A stretch of DNA of 64,000 nt from Mactra quadrangularis (taxonomy: Eukaryota > Mollusca > Bivalvia > Venerida > Mactridae): positions 59,833,319-59,897,318 of the forward strand of contig CM046309.1 of the NCBI GenBank assembly GCA_025267735.1. The letters run 5' to 3'. The position numbers were made by a program, and so were the translations under genes. Positions 1 to 13,200 of the stretch are shown piece after piece; the first letter of the stretch is position 1, and each line of letters opens with the position of its first letter. Under the pieces are notes generated by a model, which was not told the origin of the DNA, did not search any database, and saw nothing but the letters and a program-made list of their open reading frames with translations.

Positions 1-477
1 TAATATATTTTAGCTCAATAGTTAAAAAAATCTTGAAACTGTTTTATAGATATATATAAATACTGAATTCGAGCTCATGCTAATTTTAAGTTTTGAAATT
101 GAATACAGTAGTTTGAGTTGAGTAAAGCTCGCTTAACAAAATTGTCTGATCACTATCAAGTTTGAAATGTCATATAAGGAAAAAATGAGATTTTATGTGA
201 TGCAAATATAGCCATCTCAACCCACTCAAAGTTTCATATATTTAAAGTACAAGAATATTTTAATACATAAAACTGTGTACATGTAGCAAATTGCCATGTT
301 AAATGTACAGAAATATTAAATATTACATGTTCATGTACTTTAGTTTAAAAGACAAAACTGACATTTAAATATCAAACGTTAGAGTATGTCTGTAAATATA
401 ATTACTTAAAAAATACAGTGCCCTCAAAAAGTTCTTGGGCAATTTTACGTTTTTAGGAAAAATCAAGATCACAATTA

Positions 478-549
478 AGGGTTACCTGCAAGACTGAAGT
501 AACTCATTCTTTTACGCAATGCACTTACTACAGTCTTGCAGGCAACCCT
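478..549. mobile_element. Small palindromic element, family 2 (GGGTTxCCTGCAAGACTG)
   Basis: The left arm AGGGTTACCTGCAAGACTG is answered by CAGTCTTGCAGGCAACCCT, a near-perfect hairpin of about 72 bp. The inner part has TAACTCATTCTTTT. Other copies are near 44732, 49228 and (half) 51005. Confidence 0.7.
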
Positions 550-591
550 CATATATAATATTATTATCATATTCTAATTTGAAGCATGATA

Positions 592-1003
592 TTGTTAAAT
601 TGTATTCAACTGTCAGTGGAACATACATTACCTCAGCTGATTAAAATATTCATTTATTTATTTATTTATTGGAGTTAACGCCGTGTCAACACAATTTAGG
701 TCATTTTACAACCTAGCTTTCCTGGACCTTTATCTATAACCAGTACTCACCTACCCTTCCACAAGGCTGGAAACGTCTCGAAATTATCTAAACAATGGAG
801 GAAAATCAACATTATTGTCAAATTTTCATAGAAGGGTATCCCCAGTGGGATTAGAACCTGAGCCCCCTCAGGCATGAGATTCCAAATCCCAGCATGCTAC
901 CAACTGGGCTATCGACCCAGGTTGATTTAAATATTCACTAAAGGCTTTGTAAACTCATAATCAATAAAATACATTTAAATCAGGGGAGTTGTATGTGCTA
1001 CTG
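592..1003. mobile_element. Foldback element interrupted by a SINE
   Basis: The left arm (about 592-652, GTTAAATTGTATTCAACTGT onward) and the right arm (about 929-1003) are inverted repeats of each other. They match the intact copy at 60866-61012. The SINE at 656-928 sits between them, with a duplicated GATTAAAATATTCA / GATTTAAATATTCA at its borders. Confidence 0.65.
656..928 (-). mobile_element. tRNA-derived SINE, family B
   Basis: Read on the minus strand, it has a tRNA-like head with A/B-box-like parts (CAGTTGGTAGC; GGTTCTAATCCC), a body with TTGATTTTCCTCCATT, and an (AAAT)n tail. Related copies: 8341, 28751, 34628 and 44283. Confidence 0.75.
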
Positions 1004-3199
1004 ACTAAAACTTCACAAATTATGAATAAACTTTAAGTTACAGTAAAATTAATTGTGATTTGAGGTATAGATCAGTTTTTCTAAAAACAATCATTTTGTC
1101 CAAGTAAAATTAATTGTGGAATGAGGTACAGATCAGTTTTTCTCACAAATTTCATGCTGTCCAAAAGCTTTTGGAGTTTACTGTATTTTGTCTCTTGAAC
1201 AGAAGTTTATTATATAATCCATAATCAAGACGTCAAACCATTAATCATAAAATATAAGATATAATAGGAAATATTAAACACAGACATAATCCCCAGGACA
1301 TCAGTAAAACAGAATAAAATAAACCCACACATATAAAATATAGAACTTCAAGACATGCTGTTAGATTGTACTTTGTTTTAAAGGTATTAGTGGGCAAAAT
1401 TTTCAGTTCTAATTTTCCTGGTTCTACATTATATTTTTGTAATTGTGATTGAAACAGACAAACTGATATATTACTTGGCAAAATATTTGTATATTTTCTC
1501 TTTATATTTGGGGTGTTTCCTAACTAGACCTACGTGGGTCAGGTTAGCTAAAAATAGATTAGTGTTAAAATATGCATTTACTGATGAGAAGATACTAGAG
1601 CTTGTTGTTATTGTGCAACATAAGTATAATTCTATTAAAAAGATATCCTAACTGCCTAAGAATATTGAAAAGACAAGATGCGACCAATGAAAATGTTTAA
1701 TTTCAGCAAGTACGACACATAATAATTCTATAAATAGCTTGGTGATTCCCTCAGTATCCTACTTTTGTTTTCAACAATTTGTATGCCACATGTTTTAATT
1801 CATTCAGTTGAATGTTATAAGTGACAAATGTTACCAGTAAGTGATTTCTTACATATCTAATACTGTTTTAAAGACTAAACTTGGTTCTATACTTTTGGCA
1901 CAGTCTTTAGCCTGCATATCCCTTTAAAGGTCATAAACAATGTATAGTGGCCTACAAAAGTCCTAGGACAAATTCCTGTTTTTAGGACAAACTGATTTAC
2001 TCATGGCAAAAATGAACAAAGAGACGTCTGAGTAAATTCCACAATCAACATTTATTAGTTCATTAACCTATGATTTAAATAGATGTTAAATGAATTCCCT
2101 TTAATTATGGAAAAATTACTCGCTGCATGGACATTGATATATTTAGCTGTAAAGTCGGTGATCGTGCATAAGCATGAAATTCAGGCTATAAAATACAATT
2201 ACTTATAACTTTACACAATCATTTGGTACTAAAATTTCTTATATTTAATTCACTATATTGTTCATGCAAATAGACCTGATATATTCATACATCACAGACT
2301 TCAGAATCTACACTACCTTTAACTGAAATAATTCATGTAAATTATAATTAAATTATTTTTTTTTGTTTCAGGTTAATTTTCATAAGCTATAAATGTTACA
2401 ATTCTGACAGATTTTATTATTAGGTTAAAATAACCAATTCCCAGAATCATCATTAAAATTAATAATAAAGTAATATATTACACATGAAACTTCTTTAAGC
2501 AATCATGCAATAAATTAAAATTATATATTTGTTGAGTAAATATTCTACAAGCAAATGTTTACAATGTTGAAACAAGAAAGATTAGAATAGTTAACATCAA
2601 AAGTTGCATGAGGCAATGTTCCATAAAGCTGAAGTCAGAAAAAAGTATTGATTTCAATATTTGGGGTGTACATTGGAAAAGCCATGATTTTATGGTAGAA
2701 TAATGTTTATAAGGAATGTACAAGTGAAAGTTTTAGCTGAATTTGACTTCTAGTAGGAAACAAGAATACAGTGGATTTGATTCAGGACCATGCCAGCCAC
2801 CTTTAGTTTTCCGTGATTACATTTAATTTTGATACTACCAAAATATGGGTACTCAATGTACATAGTCCAATATTTTCTTCCAAGAAATAAATACCAGTAA
2901 CAGTACTTAGAAAAAATATAAATATATCCCAATCCATACATCGCCATCAATAAATAAAACAAAAGCAAAAAAGCTACCTTAATCTTGAACTGTTGACCCC
3001 AATATTAAAATATTAGATAAGTGAAGTTAGTAGGTGCAAATAATACAAGAAAAATATAAAATGTGAAGTTCCTATATGTACAGTAAAGTTCTACTATAAC
3101 GACCCTCAAAGCTGTGGTCTTAATATAGCAAAATATTCTCAACATAGAGATCTTTTATACTTCAAATAAAACATTTGGGACTTAAAACCATCAACCATT

Positions 3200-3528
3200 G
3201 CATAATTTTGCAGCCACCTGGCTAGCTCAGTTGGTAGCACACAAGTCTACTAATCGAAGGGTTGTGGGTTTGATTCCAGGGCGGGGCATACTTTCGCGGA
3301 GTATGGTCATGAAATTATTGCTACAGCCATTCTCCCTTCTACCATTTATGTCAGGCAGTTTTCAGTCAATGATGAAAATATGTGCATAGTAGTTGGTTAA
3401 CAGCTAGTTCCAGAGATTTAGCCTTTCCAGGAACAATGAGTAGGTTATCTGACCGCTGTTATATGACCATACAATGTTTTTCTACGGCATTAAACCCAAC
3501 AAAAACAAAACAAAAGCATAATTTTGCA
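3200..3528 (+). mobile_element. tRNA-derived SINE, family A, with 13-bp target-site duplication
   Basis: Head GGCTAGCTCAGTTGGTAGCA, B-box-like GGGTTTGATTCC, body with GGGGCATACTTTCG and a tail TTAAACCCAACAAAAACAAAA. It is flanked by perfect copies of GCATAATTTTGCA at 3200-3212 and 3516-3528. Short open frames inside are repeat sequence, not genes. Confidence 0.85.
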
Positions 3529-3659
3529 ATAACCAAGATTGTCTTAAAGTTAATAGCAGAACTTTACAGCAATAAACTAAAAGAAAAGTAAAACTTAGAA
3601 AAACAAAGCTGGGGATAGATCCAGATTTTTCAAACATGGAAAAATAAACAAGCCATCCA

Positions 3660-3813
3660 GTCTATGAAATAAGGATATGAAAGTGGTTGCCCAAAACAGG
3701 CCAATTTAGCAGCAAGCACTATATCTTGTTTGTAGAAATTTGGTTGCCAAAAAGACATTTTTGGTTGTTGGAACTAAAAAATGGTTGTCCTGGTCAACCG
3801 GACACCCACTAAT
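3660..3813 (+). repeat. GGTTGCCC repeat, MITE-like (copy 1)
   Basis: It shares AAAGTGGTTGCCCAAA, the TATATCTTGTTTGTAGA core and the end GTCAACCGGACACCCAC with copies at 52571-52715 (same strand) and 55566-55727 (inverted). The ends are imperfect inverted repeats of GTCTACGAAATTA, best kept in the 55566 copy. Confidence 0.6.
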
Positions 3814-3887
3814 TTAGCAGACTGAAATCCATCCAAATATTACTTGAAATTTTATTTTTCAATTTTATTTAGCACTTATTTGTCAAC

Positions 3888-3980
3888 TGGTACACGGCCC
3901 CTGAAATGACTTGACCACTGGTACCCGGCCCCTGAAATGACTTGAACACTGGTACCCGGCCCCTGAAATGACTTGAACAC
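3888..3980. repeat. 31-bp tandem repeat, 3 copies
   Basis: The unit contains GGTACCCGGCCCCTGAAATG, and units start at 3888, 3919 and 3950. It is unusually GC-rich for this intron. Confidence 0.8.
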
Positions 3981-4119
3981 TCAGAAATACTTTCTACCAT
4001 TCTTATTTTTACCCCAAGCTGGATCTGTCCACAAGAAGGTTAAGGTAGAGTTTAGAAGTTAATTGTTTCCATTATATCTAGAGTAAAAAGGTGTAAATTC
4101 ACTCATTTTAAAAACTTAC

Positions 4120-4200
4120 ACCAAATACAGTGAGAAGGTTGCTACGACTACCAGTCTGTTGTTTTACTTTAGCAACAACTTGATCGATATCTTCATCTTC
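4120..4200 (-). CDS. SYTL: Exon 7: acidic helix and TGSRSNL segment immediately before C2A
   Basis: An 81-nt, phase 0-0 exon with acceptor TTATTTAG|GAAGAT and donor TTTGGT|GTAAGT. It encodes EDEDIDQVVAKVKQQTGS followed by RSNLLTVFG. Vertebrate Slp4 has an acidic run ending EEDIDHLV, a short helix and a Gly/Ser segment just before C2A, so this is probably the last exon before the C2 domains. The next exon must begin in phase 0 and is not visible in 1-4119. The acceptor's pyrimidine-rich tract is an unusual GTT/ATT microsatellite. Confidence 0.8.
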
Positions 4201-7200
4201 CTAAATAACAACAACAATAACAACATCAACAATAATAATAACAATAACAACAACATATACATGCAATAGCAACATTAATGATAATATACAAAATATAGGT
4301 TCCAGACATTATGACCAAATATTCATTTGGTAACATACACAACAACAACATGCAGTGCATGTGAAGTGTATAAATCTATATCTAAGACAAGACGATGATT
4401 CAGCATCAACTAATCATTCTTACAAAAATATATCTATAACGGAAGTGCTTTGCTTCCTTGCATCGCGCATTTAATTACTTCTCCTTTTGCCAAAATTGTA
4501 TAAAATTTTTGGTGACTATTGGTCTACTCTCCCCTGCGAAATGTAACCATGATCGATGATGGTCCATTTGTTAAAATGTTAAAACCATGGTTGATCATGG
4601 TTGACTATGGTTGATCATGGTTACATTTTGCAGAGGCTTTGCTTATTTAAGTAGCAAACTGACTTCTACCAGAATAGGAAATAAGTACATCATTATGTAC
4701 ATAAACAGTTAAAGTGCAATTTAAAGTCTGCTTGCAAATACACATTCAGCAAACTTTACTGTTTTGTAAGATAACCCCTGATCATTGAAATCACCTTCAG
4801 GCAGGTGATCCCTAACAATTTACACTTTGGTGGAGTGAATCAACTATAGGTTACTTTCTTGTTGTAGAAAATTAGCAGTGCTCCTCAACAGGTTTCAACT
4901 TGGGACCACTTGATTCTTAAGCAAGCATCCCACCTCTGAGCCACTGTTTTTTACTACAAGTTCACACGACTGGTTTTCTTAGTTATAGATATATACACTT
5001 CAGATCAAAGAAAAAATTAAAAAGTTTTTTTTCAGTAATTTACTCTGACTTATATAAAAAGACTAATCATAAAAAATGCTCACAGAAATGCAGGTTGACT
5101 GAAAACACAAAGGTAGCACAAAAAGTCATAAGTGAGCACAAAACTGCAATACGTGAGCCAAAATAAGATAAATGTTAACTTTGCAGTGTTAATAAAGTGA
5201 CTGTAAGTTTAAAAACATTAACAATCTTGCAACAATTGAGAGTTCCCTTTGTTAACAATACATTATTTCTTCATTAATGTGATTAAATTAGGCCAACCCT
5301 TCCTCCAAAAATAATTGACAAGGGAAGTAACTTACAGCAACATCATTTTAATTAAAGGGAAGTAATCAATTGTTAACATTGTTTAAAGGGAGGTAATTCT
5401 AAGATTCTTAATCATTTTAGCCACAATATTTAGAATGGATCAAACTTCAAGATAAAGCAATGTTAATATTCAACCAACAGTGTCCTTCAAAAGTTTAACA
5501 AAATCCTGTTTTTACAATAGACTGGTGCCCGTATTATAAAGCGTCTTACAACCAATCTTGGTCTTAAATCCCACTATACTGTATTATTAACTCATCATAA
5601 GATTTTTGATAATATTTTGCCTTGGTGCACTTATGTAACTAAGTTACACGAATATACTTTTAATTTAGCAAAATTATTTGTGAAAGGTATGATCAGTTTT
5701 TTCTTAAATTTCATGAGTCAAACTTTTGAAGGGCACAGTACGTTAGACACAAAACATGTTTTACAATAAAGCTTGAAAATATTAGCATCAAATTTGATCT
5801 AAATTTTCAAAACAATACAATTTGAACACTTAATACAAATAATGAACATCACTTGACATTACAAAAGATTATGCATTGTACAAATAAGGGATTTCTTTCT
5901 TAAAAAATTAATATATTAAGCTATATTTTCTTTATAATCCAGGGCAATCATTTGGTGTATTCTTGGGATGATAATGGGCTACATTCCCCTCTCAAGTCCT
6001 TTATATTTTCCCTTATATCAAATAAAAACTCCCCTAAAAATTTCAGAAAAAAATGAAAACAAGAAATGTAATGTGAACTTTAACGCAAAAATTACTATGG
6101 GAAATAATCCATAATAAAGCCAGGTAGAGTTGAAGTTACTTTCTAATTCTGTTCATCATATGGCATGTTATCATTGTATGAAGTTTCATAAAGATCCAAC
6201 AATAGATGGCAGAAATATATGGTAAAGAAAAACTTAAACTCAATTGTTATCGACACCGGACACCAGCACGGGTTTTGCCAAACTACAAGCCAGTGGTGCT
6301 TTTCACAAAAAATCTCTGTAACTTAAAATGCTCAACAAACATTAATAATACGCTCATTTTTTGGCTTATCAATTCTAAATATTATACAGATTGTGTAGAA
6401 TTGTGTATACCTTTTGAATATCATAATTATCATAGTTACGCTTACTATCCTTATTACTTTGAAGTGCTAATTATATGATATTGACATACAATAACATTAT
6501 TCGTAAGAATTTTTGTGAAAAGCACGACTGATCTTTTTGTTGAAAAATCCAGCTAATAAAAACTTGGACAATTTCTTGAAAAATGTAAAACTTACATCAG
6601 TGACAGTCGAGAGTGTTGAAGGCAATGAAGATTGAGAGTAACTACTGTCAGTACGTTTATGTTCTGGTGTGGCCCCTCTTGATCCCCCACTTACATGTCC
6701 ACTATCATCTTGACTGACCACTGAACATTCTGATATAGTCTGTGGAGACTCTCTACTTAACCCTGAAATAGATGGAATATTAACAATATAATATATACAT
6801 TTTATACCAAAACTTGGGCTTTTTTTCATAAAAATGTACTTAATGCGCTTTTATAGAGTATTTAACAGCAGAATTGGCAATGCTGGCACCTTAATTTTGA
6901 CAGTTTTTACAAATTTTTATTTTATTTTTTTCCTCGCTGACTCATAAACATTTGGTCAAACCAGCAGTATGTTCAGTTACCCTGAACATTCCATAATGGA
7001 AGTGTCAGAACAACTCAACCCAAAGACAACTCAACCCGAGACAACTCAATCCCTACTAACTTATTGAGTTGTCCCAACTTAGAGTTGAGTTTTGCACAGG
7101 TTCAGTTGTCTTTGGGATGAGTTGTCCTGTACCCGTAACGTTAGCTAACAGTGGTTACCGTACACGCAGCAGTATAAAAAAAAACGAAATTAAAATTTAA

Positions 7201-10200
7201 AAAAAAATTATTGCCTTCCTTGCCCCATTTTTTTCCAAAAAAATCTGTAGAACACATCATGAACTCATTGTGGTCTTATAATTTCTAAAGACAATACAAT
7301 GAAGTATATTAATACACTAAAAATGCAGAAAAAATACAATACCAATACTACAGAATATATTACCTATTAAGCAAGCAGTAAATATACTTTTTTTTCAAGA
7401 AAGGATTTTCATGCTAATGTAAATATATATAACCCATAAAAATGACTGTTGCACAATAGGTTTTATAAGAGTACATGTACTTCTACTACAGTATAAAGTC
7501 AACTAGACAAATATGTCTGTGTAAAATTCACCGGCTTAGCGCAAAACTGTCGTAACTCAATTAAAAAAAAGAATGAGTTACAATTATTATGTGCTAAGCC
7601 CACAGTATGTCTGTGTATGGTGGCATATTTCTGCCATCAGTTACGTAACTAGTTAACCAGATAATTATCTAGTTAATTAAGTAGTTAACTAGTTACATAA
7701 CTAGTTATTTTTTACAATAAAGAAAATATCATAACAGGAAAAAAATGCAAGTTAGTGCATACAACTGCCATTGTGTATTATTTTACCAATTTAATGTTAA
7801 GTGATTAACTAGTTAGGTAACTAGTTAACTACTTATTTAACTAGTTAGTTATCTGGTTAACTAGTTACGTAACTAGATAAACACTTAAATAACTAGTTAA
7901 TTAAGAGGTTAACTAGTTACATAACTAGTTGAACCACTTACCACTTATACAAAATATTGCTAACTGGTAAATGGTTATCTAATTACGTAACTAGTTAACC
8001 AGATAATCATCTAGTAAGTTATGTGGTTATATGGTGGCAGAAATATGCCACCATATCTGTGTATACAACTGATATAATAATTATACAAGATATTAAATTC
8101 AAGGATTTTATCAAAGTAGAATCAGACAGAACACATCAATATCATTTATCATTTTTAGACAATAATCAGACAACCTTTCTCGTTACAAGACAAAAAACAA
8201 CAACATTTTATACAATTTCTTTTTGATTGGTAACAATTTTGAAGACTGGGTTAAAAACAAATATTTCTGGGTCAGCTTAAAACTAGTCTACAAAATTCTT
8301 TCATAATTTTTGGCTCAGTATTGAGCCATGGCCAGATAATTTATTTATTTATTTATTTATTGGATTTAACGCCGTGTCTTTACAATTAAGGTCATTTCAC
8401 GGCGTCCAGCGCACCTAACCTAGCTTTCCTGGACCCTTGTCTCTAACCAGTACTCACCTACCCTTCCACAAGGCCGGAAACTTCTCCATATTATCTAATC
8501 AATGGAGGAAAATCAACATTATTGTCAAATTTTTATGGCCAGATAATGAACCATATTTCTAGAAAGGTTAAATCTCTGGAACTAGCTGTTAACCAGCTAC
8601 GAAGGACATGCATTTGTCAGTGACTGACAAATGCCCTACATAATTAAAAATCATTGGTAGGAGGGAGAATGGCTACAGAAATAATTTCATGACCAAGCTC
8701 TACGAAAGTATGCCCAGCTCAGGAATTGAACCCACGACCCCTCGATCAGACAACTTGCGAGCTACCAACTGAGATGACCAAGCCGCTAATACTTATTTTT
8801 AAGGATAAAGTCTATTTCTTTGCCCAAAAAATGGAACAAATACTACATAAAACAGTCAGCCAAAGTAATTTCAAGAGAGATAAATCATCATTGTCTTGAT
8901 AAAAATAATGACCAAAATGACCAGACAAAATCTGTCAGTACTTTTATAACATTTGTCTGAATTGGTCAACATCTCAGCTGAAAATATTGCATCGGTCAGT
9001 CAGAAGTGACATGTGACCACGGTCATTTATAAAACATGCAGACAATTTCATTATAATAAATATAAGATGATATTCCTTGGAGTCTTATACAGTGCCCTCC
9101 AAAATATTTTGGACAGATGAAATTTTGAGAAAATATGATCATGTGTAACACCATTCGAAACACCTCGACCTTTCATGAATGAATAATCTCGGAAGGATTC
9201 GTGGGGGATTTTCCCTGGATTTTTGTGATTTTACTACCTACGCTAGGCCAAGCAATAGTAACGGTTACACAAAATAGTTCTTGTAGTATACACACAGATC
9301 TTTGTCTAAACATATTTATTTGTTTTAAATTGAACAAAATATTGTTCATGGGTATCATTGAAATGTGTAATTTCAAATTTACGGACTAAAACCGAAACTT
9401 CAGTCATCGCCTTAACGATCAGGTATTTGTTTACTTCAACACCGATTTTTCCAAAATGGCGTCTAAATATGTCTGAGGTTATTCGTAGCGAATGGCCGAG
9501 GAGTTCCGAATGGCATAACACAAGTATCGTAACTATCATTAGACCTTATTCATATAACATTATTTTAATCATATGTTCATAAACTAATCAATGCAGACTT
9601 TGAAACTTGCTCAAATGACTCTTCCTTCATTCGAAATTCATGAATAACAACAGCACCGCTAGGCGGAGCATTATATGACCGAAAGTGTTGTTTTGTTTTA
9701 GTTAAGATGAAGCATTTGTAAGACATGAGAATATTTCATATGAATATCCTATTACAGTTTTAAGGTAATAGTGACCTTGATCTTTGACCTTGTGACCCCA
9801 AAATCAATAGGGGTCCTCTACCCGATATGGACAATCATCATATGAAGTTTGAATATTGTGGACCAAATGGAACTTAAGTTATGCTCCGGAAACTGTTTCC
9901 AGTGTTAAGGTAATAGTGACCTTGACCTTTGACCTTGTGACCCCAAAATCAATAGGAGTCTTCTACCCAATATGGACAATCATCCTATGAAGTTTGAATA
10001 TTGTGGGCCAAATGGAACTTAAGTTATGCTCCAGAAACCAAATTGCTAACAGACGGACGGACGGACAGATGCCAGGGGGTATTACATAATATGCCCGAAA
10101 TTCTTTTGGGCATATAAAAATGAATCAGTTTATCTTTAAACCCAAGATTTTGTCCAGGAACTTTTGGAGGGCACTGTACTAAGTATAAGATGATATTCCT

Positions 10201-13200
10201 GGGAGTCTTATAGGAAAGATATTGTTATTTGTACTCTGACATTGTGTCTACTTTATTCCCACGTCATTAAAGTCTGATGTTAGCCAGATATCACTAGATC
10301 TCGTTGTCTACCAAGTACAGCAACACTAACCATGGGAAGTTTTCAGATGTCATATTTAAACTATAATGTTTTCCGACATTAAAAGTCTCGGTACTTATCA
10401 CAACCTAGTTAGGGAATAATTCCCTAAGAGGGAAGACAATTAATTCTATATAAGTTGAAACAATTTCATGATATATCTAATATAAAGTGCCTACTGATAA
10501 TCAATTAGATTAAAACCCAGTCTAAAATTATCCCCTCCTATACTTTAAACAAGCTGGCAATCTCTGTTAACAGATATCCTGTAGAACATTGTCGCACAGG
10601 ATCTCTACTGTCTCTGTGGAAGGTCACGTCGAGATGAACTTTGTGTCGACCAATCAATGTGTAGCTTTTATCTAGACGAAACACTATTAATAACATTTTG
10701 ATTTCGTAATTTCTAATTTTTGGACCAAGCTAATTTAACAGCGGTATTATTCACAGTCTGCAATTGGACGGCTCATTTCAAATTGCATGACGTAGACGAT
10801 GTAAACAAGTTACATATCATAACAATCTCGTCATGAATATTATGATGAGAAAAGGTCACCTGAACCTTCGTTTGAAAAAGTTCAGATCTAAATTAGCGTG
10901 TAGGGGAGCGGAAAATTTTAGATCAGGTTTTAATCAGATTGGACAAGCTGGTTGTACCTGTCGTGTTCAGATGCCCTATGTTATAATTATATTCATAATG
11001 CAGCCGAAAATGAATTTTTCAATCATGGTCCATGAATAAAATGCACCAACAAATCGGCTCCAAAAACTCAATCCAATTAAGAAATCTGAAATTGCCATGT
11101 TATTAATATAGTTTTGCCTGTATAAAAACCATGCATTGATTGGTCAACGCAAAACTGATCTGAACTTGAACTACAGTGTCGGGAGATCCTCAGACAACTA
11201 ATTATAGGATGTCAGTTTTTGGAGATTGGCAGCAGTCTTGAGCGCGTTGGATAACAACAATTTGCAGCATAACATTTAAAAATACAAAATATCACCTCTA
11301 ATGGGTTCACAAATAAAACAGAGACTAGCAAACTAGCATTCTTAAAGTTAATCCAAAAAGCTATTACTCTCTCAGTCAAGTTAAAACATGTATGTCCACA
11401 ACTCCAGTAAAATTTTACCCAAAACTGTTGCACAGACAAACTGAAGATGTCCACAAGTTTGATGTAAAGTTTACCAGCCATATATCCATTAGTTTAACTT
11501 AATGTCATTTTTATAAAATGTCTCGGGACAATAAATGATAGATTGGGATTTCTCATTTTATGAAATGTCTAAACAGAAACAAACAGTCCATCATCCGACT
11601 AAATATCCTCCCAGACTTCGGGAGAACAACAACATATAAATATGGCGTCATGATTCTATCAATATTAATGGTACCCAATCTCTAACAACAATCAGAGTGA
11701 AACTTTAACAATGAACTATTTCAGTCTTTTTATTTGTTAATACTTTTAGTAATATTTTCTGAAATTACTCAACTATAAATGCCAACAAAATAATAACAAC
11801 AGCAACAACAGCATCAATGATATCATCATCATCAACATTAACAACAACACACCATTGTTAACATAATCATCATTATCATTACAAAAACAAAAACAACAAA
11901 ATCACTTTTGACTATATCAGCAGCAGAATCATCATCATTAAAAACAACAATAGCAACAACAAATAAAACATCATCATCATCACTATTGGCTATAAAAGCA
12001 GCAGGAACATCAACAACAACAAAATAGTCATCGTCATAACAACAACAGCAGCAGCAACAAACAGTAACATCAATATCAACAACAAAAAACATCATCATCA
12101 CTATTGACTACAATAGCTGCATAATAAAAAGAGCATTGGAATAGGTCAAATAAAATGCAACAATAACAAATAGCAAACATATTTTCACAAGCCCCTGGCG
12201 TCGGGTTAGAGGGGTAAAGTGGTGACTGCCATGACCACATGTAAATTAATCAGCAGATGAATGGAAGTTTGGTATTGGTGCATTGTAGGAACAATGATAA
12301 TTGCTGAATTGCATGTTTTGTGATTATGAAACTTAATTTTGGTGTTCATGATTCAGAGACATGTGCAATAGTCAGCAATCAGCAGACAAATTGAAGTTTG
12401 GCATTGGTGCATTCAAGGAACAGCAAAAATAAGCAGAATTGCCACTTAAAATACCTAATTTTGGTGTTCATGATTCAGAGACAAGATACACACACCAGTG
12501 TGGCCACACACCAGTTGTAGTTTACCACAACACCACAATAATGTCTACATTTAGTACTTGAAGACTTTCAGTTGATGTTGTTGCACCTAATACCATTTAG
12601 TTTAACATTTCAAAGATTGATTGCAAGTTTAACCTTGTTCTAAAACACTCGGTTTTAAATAGCTTTTAATGCACTAACTGTATTTGCAGCGTAACATTGT
12701 TTAAGACTTATATCTTTAGTCTATTTATGGTTCCTGAAATGTCTTAAACACTAGTGTATCTTTTTCAATTTATGCTATAAAGTAACAAACTCTCTCAAAA
12801 TTGTTGAGTCAGTTCCAGAGAAAATCAATTACCAATTTCAGTAAAGGGAGGAGTGCCCCTTTGGTTAATAGATTTCTTTAACGAAACAAGCTTGATTTAA
12901 TTATTTAAACGCTACTTCTTCCCTAAAATAGTCAAGACAGATGTTCTCAATATAAACTAGCTAAGACTAAATATTGAATATACAGTGTTTTTATATATCT
13001 GTTTCTTTTTTGTTGGGTTTAACGCTGTAGCAACACATTGTATAGAGGTCATATCACGGCAGTCAGTCAACCTACTCAATATTCCTGGAAAGGCTAAATG
13101 TCTGGATTGAGTTGTAAACCAGTTACTAGGTTCATACTATGGCCATTGACAGATAACTGTCCTACATGATTTAGAATCAGTGGTAGGAGGAAGTGGCCAT

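Larger units (their letters stand above)
416..1182. mobile_element. Possible Tc1/mariner-like element bounded by CAGTG-type ends
   Basis: The left end reads CAGTGCCCTCAAAAAGTTCT. A diverged inverted copy (CCAAAAGCTTTTGGAGTTTACTG) ends near 1182 before TA. It contains other nested repeats and a roughly 73-bp tandem duplication around 1040-1160. The pairing of these two ends is an inference. Confidence 0.35.
1..4119 (-). other. Intron sequence 3' of exon 7 (to C2 exons outside the window)
   Basis: No exon of the C2 domains was found on the minus strand here, and no long open frame stands out. The stretch holds a palindromic element, a SINE nested in a foldback element, a full SINE with target-site duplication, a copy of the GGTTGCCC repeat and a three-copy 31-bp tandem repeat. 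Bases 1190-3190 show nothing else I can name apart from a single Tc1-like end near 1951. Confidence 0.6.
4201..6595 (-). other. Intron between exons 6 and 7
   Basis: Holds the acceptor microsatellite, a family D SINE, a Tc1-like element (5478-5740) and a MITE (6293-6527). There are also short repeats of ATGGTTGATC around 4580-4620. No coding signal was seen. Confidence 0.6.

Noticed and set aside
3213..3290. tRNA gene
   Set aside because: A and B boxes are present, but the body, tail and target duplication show a SINE; the same applies to 16432, 28751, 36000, 36672 and 63043.
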